DNA of 9,417 nt from an uncultured Tannerella sp. Its GTDB lineage: Bacteria; Bacteroidota; Bacteroidia; Bacteroidales; Tannerellaceae. The notes under the pieces are model-generated. The model was not told the DNA's origin. It was given only the letters and a program-made list of their open reading frames with translations, and ran no database searches. Positions 5,492-9,417 of the stretch are shown here, piece by piece. How positions within the stretch are numbered: the first letter of the stretch is position 1; each line of letters begins with the position of its first letter. Position numbers and translations under genes: made by a program. The stretch is from positions 1 through 9,417 of the forward strand of contig CALHPT010000048.1 in assembly GCA_938036405.1 (NCBI GenBank), given 5' to 3'.

Positions 5492-6385
5492 TTACTGCCG
5501 AGGGGTTGTTGGAGGGGCTGGCTTGACCGTGGCCTTTGCCACAGCGAGTTTGGGCGGGGGAAAGGCACGGAGGAGCTTGTTGTTTTTGTCGCCCGTGCGC
5601 ACCAGTCGGTTATAGGCACGGACGGAGGTGGAGTAGCCTACGCGGGCGATGTGATCGATATTCTTGAGGTCGAAGATCTTGTATTGGCCAAACTCTTCGG
5701 TTTCGATGAGCAGATCACAAAGGCGGCGATCCTCGACGGTGTTAGCGCGGAACATGAGGTGGAACGACCGCTCCCCAATGCTGTAGATGTTCTGGCTGTA
5801 TTTGCGGGCGGTGTAGGGATTGACGTTGACGCCAATGACCATCTCGCAGCGGTCGCGAATGATGGAGACGGGGAAGTTGTGATAGAGCCCGCCGTCGACA
5901 TAGTGCACGCCGTCGATGATGACGGGGCTAAAGATGATCGGGATGCTGCACGAGGCGCGAACGGCCTCTACGAGCGGACCAGAGGTGAACTGGTGGCCAC
6001 AGCCGCGATCGAGGTCGGTGGCCATGACGATGGTGGGGATTTGTAGCTCCTCGAAGGTCTTCGCCCTGAGGTTTCGCTTCAGAAATTCACTGAGACCACG
6101 GCTGTCGAACAGCCCCGTGGTGGGCACTTGCACGCGGGCAAACTCAGAAAACTCGCGCCCGAGAAACATCTCGCGGATCTCGTCTGAGGTATGCCCGTCG
6201 GCCCACAGTGCGGCGGCCATGGCGCCTGCGCTGGTGCCCACAATGATGTCAGGCCGGATGCCTCGCTCTTCCAAAAACTTAAAAACGCCCACATAGGCCA
6301 ATCCTTTGGCACCTCCGCCGCTCAGGGCGAGTCCGAGTCGATAGGGCTTCCTCGGCTCAATCCATTTCAATAAGGGGAAATTCAT
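5492..6385 (-). CDS. Patatin-like phospholipase
   Basis: A 297-residue serine acyl hydrolase of the patatin family, which uses a Ser-Asp dyad on phospholipid or other acyl esters. The oxyanion loop LALSGGGAKGLAYVGV (19-34) is followed by the nucleophile elbow GTSAGA (50-55, S52) and the Asp motif DGGLYHNFP (164-172, D164). The dyad is complete. There is no clear signal peptide: the N-terminus MNFPLLKWIEPRKPYRLG leads straight into the first strand, so it is probably cytoplasmic or membrane-peripheral, unlike the long secreted Bacteroidetes patatins with an outer-membrane barrel. The last 23 residues are a Pro/Lys/Ala-rich tail (PPPKLAVAKATVKPAPP), likely disordered. It is the first gene of a probable two-gene operon with the GH13 enzyme. 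A TACTTTTG promoter box (6424-6431) lies 39 bases before the ATG. Confidence 0.95.
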   Translation of the reverse strand: MNFPLLKWIEPRKPYRLGLALSGGGAKGLAYVGVFKFLEERGIRPDIIVGTSAGAMAAALWADGHTSDEIREMFLGREFSEFARVQVPTTGLFDSRGLSEFLKRNLRAKTFEELQIPTIVMATDLDRGCGHQFTSGPLVEAVRASCSIPIIFSPVIIDGVHYVDGGLYHNFPVSIIRDRCEMVIGVNVNPYTARKYSQNIYSIGERSFHLMFRANTVEDRRLCDLLIETEEFGQYKIFDLKNIDHIARVGYSTSVRAYNRLVRTGDKNNKLLRAFPPPKLAVAKATVKPAPPTTPRQ

Positions 6386-6423
6386 ACGTAATGCTCAAAT
6401 AACCAATTACTATAACAGTCGGA

Positions 6424-6431
6424 CAAAAGTA
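6424..6431 (-). promoter_or_regulatory. Candidate -7 promoter box (TACTTTTG) of the patatin-GH13 operon
   Basis: Minus-strand TACTTTTG matches TAnnTTTG. Initiation would fall near 6417, leaving a leader of about 32 bases. No clean -33 TTTG is seen. A second possible arrangement uses the TTTG within this box as the -33 element and GTTATTTG (6396-6403) 20 bases on as the -7, but it lacks the TA and leaves almost no leader. Confidence 0.5.
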
Positions 6432-6467
6432 TGGTTTAGCGGTAAAACGCATCTCCGCCAACAGGGC

Positions 6468-6490
6468 CCTATTCGTGTGCCTCGAATAGG
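6468..6490. repeat. Perfect eight-pair hairpin
   Basis: CCTATTCG (6468-6475) and CGAATAGG (6483-6490) are exact reverse complements around a seven-base loop. It lies upstream of the patatin promoter box on the minus strand and could be part of the purM transcript end or an operator; no U-tract is present. Confidence 0.65.
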
Positions 6491-6496
6491 TGCACT

Positions 6497-6526
6497 CTGG
6501 CTCTCCTTTTCAAAGCATAGAGCCAG
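6497..6526. repeat. Perfect eight-pair hairpin with nested stem
   Basis: CTGGCTCT (6497-6504) and AGAGCCAG (6519-6526) pair perfectly; inside the 14-base loop CTTT and AAAG can pair again. An 11-base palindrome AGAGAGTCTCT (6528-6538) follows directly. Together with the neighbouring stems this gives a run of secondary structure downstream of purM. Confidence 0.65.
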
Positions 6527-6564
6527 CAGAGAGTCTCTACGGAAGCCACGCGAAGGCCAAAACG

Positions 6565-6643
6565 TTTCTGGAAATGCTTGCAACAGTGTTGCAAACGCCA
6601 GAAAGTTTTTCGCGGGACTTGCAACACTGTTGCAAACACTTTC
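6565..6643. repeat. Pair of 17-base palindromes with flanking inverted arms after purM
   Basis: TTGCAACAGTGTTGCAA (6578-6594) and TTGCAACACTGTTGCAA (6619-6635) are each perfect odd palindromes with a one-base centre, 41 bases apart, and are exact reverse complements of each other. The first is enclosed by TTTCTGG (6565-6571) and CCAGAAA (6598-6604), the second by GAAAGT (6601-6606) and ACTTTC (6638-6643). The second begins six bases after the purM stop in minus-strand order. Such tight symmetry suits a dimeric DNA-binding protein as well as an RNA hairpin. Confidence 0.85.
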
Positions 6644-7811
6644 AATACCGGAATTCCCCGAATTCGCTACGGATGATCAGCTCCTTCCGCTCGGCAGACT
6701 CTACGCGGCCCACAATCTGGGCGTCGATGCCGAACGAGCGACTGAGGGCAATGACTTCTTCTGCTCGCGCGGCGTCCAAGTAGACCTCCATGCGGTGCCC
6801 CATGTTGAAGACTTTGTACATCTCGGCCCAGTCCGTGCCGCTCTGCTCGTGGATGATGCGGAAGAGGGGCGGCAGGGGGAAGAGGTTGTCTTTGACGACG
6901 CACATGTCGTCGCCAATGAAGTGGAGGACCTTCGTCTGCGCACCGCCGGAGCAGTGCACCATGCCGTGGATCTCTGGGCGCAGGGCGTCGAGCAGGGCCT
7001 TGACGACGGGAGCGTATGTGCGCGTGGGAGAGAGGACGAGGCGGCCGGCATCTACATTCAGGCCTTCGATGGCGTCCGTGAGGCGAAGACCACCGGCGTA
7101 AACGAGATCGTCCGGAACGGCGGCGTCAAAACTCTCGGGGTATTTCTCGGCCAAGTAGTGGGCAAAGACATCATGGCGCGCGCTGGTGAGTCCGTTGCTA
7201 CCCATGCCGCCGTTGTAGGCATGCTCATAGGAGGCTTGACCGAAAGAGGCCAATCCGACGATGACGTCGCCGGGGCGGATGCGCGCATTGTCGATCACAT
7301 CGGCGCGGCGCATGCGGCAGGTGACGGTGCTATCGACAATGATCGTACGCACCAAATCGCCCACGTCGGCCGTCTCGCCGCCCGTGGCGTACACACCGAT
7401 GCCCATCTCACGCAGCTCGGCCAGTAGCTCGTCTGTGCCATTGATGATGGCAGAGATCACTTCACCAGGGATCAGCAGTTTGTTGCGCCCGATGGTGCTT
7501 GAGACAAGGATATTGTCCGTGGCACCGACGCAAAGCAGGTCGTCGATGTTCATAATCAGCGCGTCCTGTGCAATGCCTTTCCAGACGCTGAGGTCGCCCG
7601 TTTCGCGCCAGTATAGATAAGCAAGCGCCGACTTGGTGCCGGCGCCATCAGCGTGCATGATGTTGCAGTAAGCAGGATCAGCACCAAGTATGTCAGGGAT
7701 GATTTTGCAAAAAGCCTTCGGGAAAAGGCCTTTGTCGATGCGTCGAATGGCGTTATGCACGTCTTCTTTCGAGGCGCTGACGCCGCGCCGTGTGTACCGT
7801 TGGTCGCTCAT
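6642..7811 (-). CDS. purM: Phosphoribosylformylglycinamidine cyclo-ligase (AIR synthase), Bacteroidetes type
   Basis: Catalyses ATP-dependent ring closure of FGAM to aminoimidazole ribonucleotide, the fifth step of purine synthesis, in the cytoplasm. The protein has 389 residues, longer than the ~345 of the E. coli enzyme but in line with Bacteroidales PurM proteins. Visible motifs: MSDQRYTRRGVSASKEDV at the start, NIMHADGAGTKS (50-61) of the nucleotide site, WKGIAQDALIMNIDDLLCVG (77-96), GGETADVGDLVRT (144-156) and HCSGGAQTKVLHF near residue 300. The open frame continues upstream to 8063, but that part reads as out-of-frame Pro/Arg-rich translation of the hydrolase tail, so the ATG at 7811 is chosen. 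The first 59 bases overlap the hydrolase gene end in another frame, which suggests translational coupling; no Shine-Dalgarno is evident (ACAATAATAATG). Confidence 0.95.
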   Translation of the reverse strand: MSDQRYTRRGVSASKEDVHNAIRRIDKGLFPKAFCKIIPDILGADPAYCNIMHADGAGTKSALAYLYWRETGDLSVWKGIAQDALIMNIDDLLCVGATDNILVSSTIGRNKLLIPGEVISAIINGTDELLAELREMGIGVYATGGETADVGDLVRTIIVDSTVTCRMRRADVIDNARIRPGDVIVGLASFGQASYEHAYNGGMGSNGLTSARHDVFAHYLAEKYPESFDAAVPDDLVYAGGLRLTDAIEGLNVDAGRLVLSPTRTYAPVVKALLDALRPEIHGMVHCSGGAQTKVLHFIGDDMCVVKDNLFPLPPLFRIIHEQSGTDWAEMYKVFNMGHRMEVYLDAARAEEVIALSRSFGIDAQIVGRVESAERKELIIRSEFGEFRY

Positions 7812-9417
7812 TATTATTGTGTCTTCTGAGAGTAGACGTTTTCTTCGGTGTTTGGGGAGCCGTTTTTTGGAAAGCCTTCGGAGCCGCCTTCTTTGTGGCA
7901 GAGGGCTTGGCGGCTGGTTTAGCGGCCGGTGCCGCGGGTTTCTTAGGTGAAGCCGTTTTGGTCGCCGGCTTTGCGGTGGGTTTGTCCGTCGTCGCTTTAG
8001 CAGCCAGCTTCTTGGCCTGCCAAGCGGACTTTTTGGGGGCAGGGGTATGAGCACCCGTGGCATTCGACTTCTTCGCCGATGCCACCAGCTTACCCGGCTG
8101 TTTTTTCGGTGCCGCAGCCGGCTTTTTGGCTGCGGATTGGGTTGTGGCCTTCTTCGTTGCCACGGGTTTCTTGGCGCTGGCTATGGCCGACTTTTTAGCC
8201 GCCGTAGCAGGCTTCTTTGTGTCAGCTGGAGCGGGCTTTTTCGCCGCAGCAGGTTTCGGATCAGCGGCCGGTTTCTTAGCTGAGTCTGCCTTGGGGGCAG
8301 GTGCGGGCTTCTTTGCCTCAGCCGGAGCGGGCTTTTTCGCAGCAGTAGGTTTCGGATCAGCGGCCGGCTTCTTGGCTTCGTCTGCCTTGGGGGCAGGTGC
8401 GGGCTTCTTTGCGTCAGCTGGAGCGGGCTTTTTCGCCGCAGCAGGTTTCGGATCAGCGGCCGGCTTCTTGGCTGCGTCTGCCTTGGGGGCAGGTGCGGGC
8501 TTCTTTGCGTCAGCTGGAGCAGGCTTTTTCGCCGGAGCAGGTTTCGGATCAGCGGCCGGCTTCTTGGCTGCGTCTGCCTTGGGAGCAGGTGCAGCTTCTT
8601 TCTTCGGAGCAGCCTTTTCTGGGGTCGGTTGCTCTTTTGCGGGCTGGGCAGCTGGCTCTTTTTGCGCCTTAGATGCGGCCGCTTCTGGCTTTGACTTCTT
8701 GGGTATCTTGACGCCGTGGGCCGTGGGCTTACTTCCCGGTTCACGTTGCGTGGAAGCAATGGGCTTTTTCTCTGCCGGCTTCGGAGTGGTCGTAGCGGGA
8801 CGTTTAGCGGGTGCCGAAGAAGGTGTTGTGGCGACATTATTCGTCCGACTCGAAGCGATCGCCTCGTCCGAGCCTCTTGCCAGATCGTAGCTATGCAACT
8901 GATAGCGCTCGATAAGCTCGATCAATTTACCGGCATACTTCGGATCGGTGGCGTAACCATATTTCCTCAATCCGTTGGCCCAACCCACGTAATCCGTCGG
9001 CTTGAGATCGAAGAGGGGTTTGTAATGGCTGCGTTCAGCGATGAAGAGCGAATGATCCTCGAACGATTGTTCGGCGGAGGAGTATTTGCGAAAGCGTTCC
9101 AGGCGACCATCATCGTGTTTATAGAGATAGTCACCTTTCCAGTTTCCACATTTGATGCCGAAATGATTGTTTCCCTCGACGGCCAGGTAACTCTTCCCAG
9201 CTCCAGATTCGAGGATACCCTGGGCCAACGTGATGCTGGCAGGTATGCGATGTTTCTGCTGCTGTTGAATAGCCGCTTGATGATAGGTTTGGATATACTC
9301 TTCACAAGCATCCAAATTTCGGACCTCGGTTCTACCGGCTGTCATACGCTCGATAAGCGTAGGTCCTCCGGCTAGCGTAATACAGCCTATAATAATGGCG
9401 AGACGATATATAAAATG
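7753..9417 (-). CDS. Glucosaminidase-domain (GH73-like) cell-wall hydrolase with long Lys/Ala/Pro-rich tail (5' end outside the window)
   Basis: Predicted exported peptidoglycan hydrolase. The first in-frame ATG in view is at 9345, but the frame stays open to the edge and encodes HFIYRLAIIIGCITLAGG, a signal-peptide-like hydrophobic stretch, so the real start lies just past 9417. Numbering from the 9345 Met, residues 15-154 form the glucosaminidase domain: IPASITLAQGILESGAGKS (catalytic Glu probably E46), NNHFGIKCG (59-67), EDHSLFIAERSHY and a conserved GWANGLRKYGYATDPKYAGKL (121-141). Residues 155-530 are a basic, disordered, histone-H1-like tail of AKKPA units; 255-382 are four 32-residue repeats. 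Related Bacteroidales enzymes as I recall them end in LysM modules, and I see none here. The last 20 codons overlap purM. The tail may bind anionic wall or envelope polymers; that is inference. Confidence 0.88.
   Translation of the reverse strand, partial: HFIYRLAIIIGCITLAGGPTLIERMTAGRTEVRNLDACEEYIQTYHQAAIQQQQKHRIPASITLAQGILESGAGKSYLAVEGNNHFGIKCGNWKGDYLYKHDDGRLERFRKYSSAEQSFEDHSLFIAERSHYKPLFDLKPTDYVGWANGLRKYGYATDPKYAGKLIELIERYQLHSYDLARGSDEAIASSRTNNVATTPSSAPAKRPATTTPKPAEKKPIASTQREPGSKPTAHGVKIPKKSKPEAAASKAQKEPAAQPAKEQPTPEKAAPKKEAAPAPKADAAKKPAADPKPAPAKKPAPADAKKPAPAPKADAAKKPAADPKPAAAKKPAPADAKKPAPAPKADEAKKPAADPKPTAAKKPAPAEAKKPAPAPKADSAKKPAADPKPAAAKKPAPADTKKPATAAKKSAIASAKKPVATKKATTQSAAKKPAAAPKKQPGKLVASAKKSNATGAHTPAPKKSAWQAKKLAAKATTDKPTAKPATKTASPKKPAAPAAKPAAKPSATKKAAPKAFQKTAPQTPKKTSTLRRHNNNERPTVHTARRQRLERRRA
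8200..8583 (-). repeat. Four tandem 96-base repeats in the hydrolase tail
   Basis: Copies at 8488-8583, 8392-8487, 8296-8391 and 8200-8295 each encode 32 residues beginning PKAD and built from AKKPAADPKP and AKKPAPADAK modules. The phrase TCTGCC recurs at 8285, 8381, 8477 and 8573, exactly 96 bases apart. Copies differ at a few codons (ADAAKK, ADEAKK, ADSAKK). High nucleotide identity suggests recent slippage or unequal exchange, so copy number may vary between strains. Confidence 0.92.

Larger units (their letters stand above)
6386..6641. other. Hairpin-dense spacer between purM and the patatin gene
   Basis: A 256-base gene-free stretch. From the purM stop leftwards it contains two 17-base palindromes with flanking arms (6565-6643), an 11-base palindrome (6528-6538), two perfect eight-pair hairpins (6497-6526 and 6468-6490) and the patatin promoter box (6424-6431). 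I see no coding signal that does not come from frames running on into the purM antisense. Confidence 0.8.

Noticed and set aside
4505..6046. Plus-strand open frame of 513 codons across the GH13 and patatin genes
   Set aside because: It is antisense to two genes with complete catalytic motifs, and its Val/Gly/Ala/Asp-rich translation matches no family; long antisense frames are expected in G+C-rich genes.
6477..7427. Plus-strand open frame of 316 codons opposite purM
   Set aside because: Shadow of purM; the part over the spacer simply reads through the palindromes.
7812..8063. An 84-codon N-terminal extension of purM
   Set aside because: It reads as Pro/Arg/Leu-rich out-of-frame translation of the hydrolase tail, and MSDQRYTRRGVSASKEDV at 7811 is the usual PurM N-terminus.
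8057..8890. Plus-strand Gly/Ala/Phe-rich repeat protein opposite the hydrolase tail
   Set aside because: The repetitive look is the complement of the AKKPA repeats; the minus-strand frame joins a true enzyme domain.

Overview
This window looks like a chromosomal segment of a Bacteroidetes, most likely the order Bacteroidales (Porphyromonadaceae/Tannerellaceae-like). The valyl-tRNA synthetase N-terminus, the ~389-residue PurM-type AIR synthase and the glucosaminidase domain all read like Bacteroidales proteins as I remember them. Starts lack clear Shine-Dalgarno sequences, and three upstream regions carry TACTTTTG, which fits the Bacteroides-type -7 box TAnnTTTG. Genus assignment (a G+C-rich Tannerella would fit) is inference only.

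Every gene I can support is on the minus strand. In transcription order (right to left) they are: a secreted glucosaminidase-like wall hydrolase with a very long Lys/Ala/Pro-rich tail (7753 to beyond 9417, start outside the window); purM (6642-7811), whose start overlaps the hydrolase end by 59 bases; a hairpin-dense spacer; a patatin-like phospholipase (5492-6385) and, 12 bases on, a cytoplasmic GH13 alpha-amylase-family enzyme (3782-5479); prs, PRPP synthetase (2734-3678), with a hairpin in its leader; a small single-domain cupin (2311-2640); a spacer with a possible 155-base miniature inverted-repeat element; a membrane-anchored retropepsin-fold plus PDZ protein with altered catalytic signatures (812-2014); a spacer with a near-perfect 56-base palindrome; and the N-terminal 203 codons of valS (1-611).

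Functionally this is mostly housekeeping: PRPP synthesis and purine synthesis (Prs, PurM), translation (ValS), glucan metabolism (GH13), lipid hydrolysis (patatin), peptidoglycan turnover. I see no phage, CRISPR, toxin-antitoxin, RNA gene or defence cassette. The less ordinary content is in the spacers (a TIR/direct-repeat-flanked element, two 17-base palindromes that are reverse complements of each other, a long palindrome) and in two proteins: the histone-H1-like tail with four 96-base tandem repeats on the hydrolase, and the aspartic-protease-like protein whose two Asp signatures are both non-canonical.
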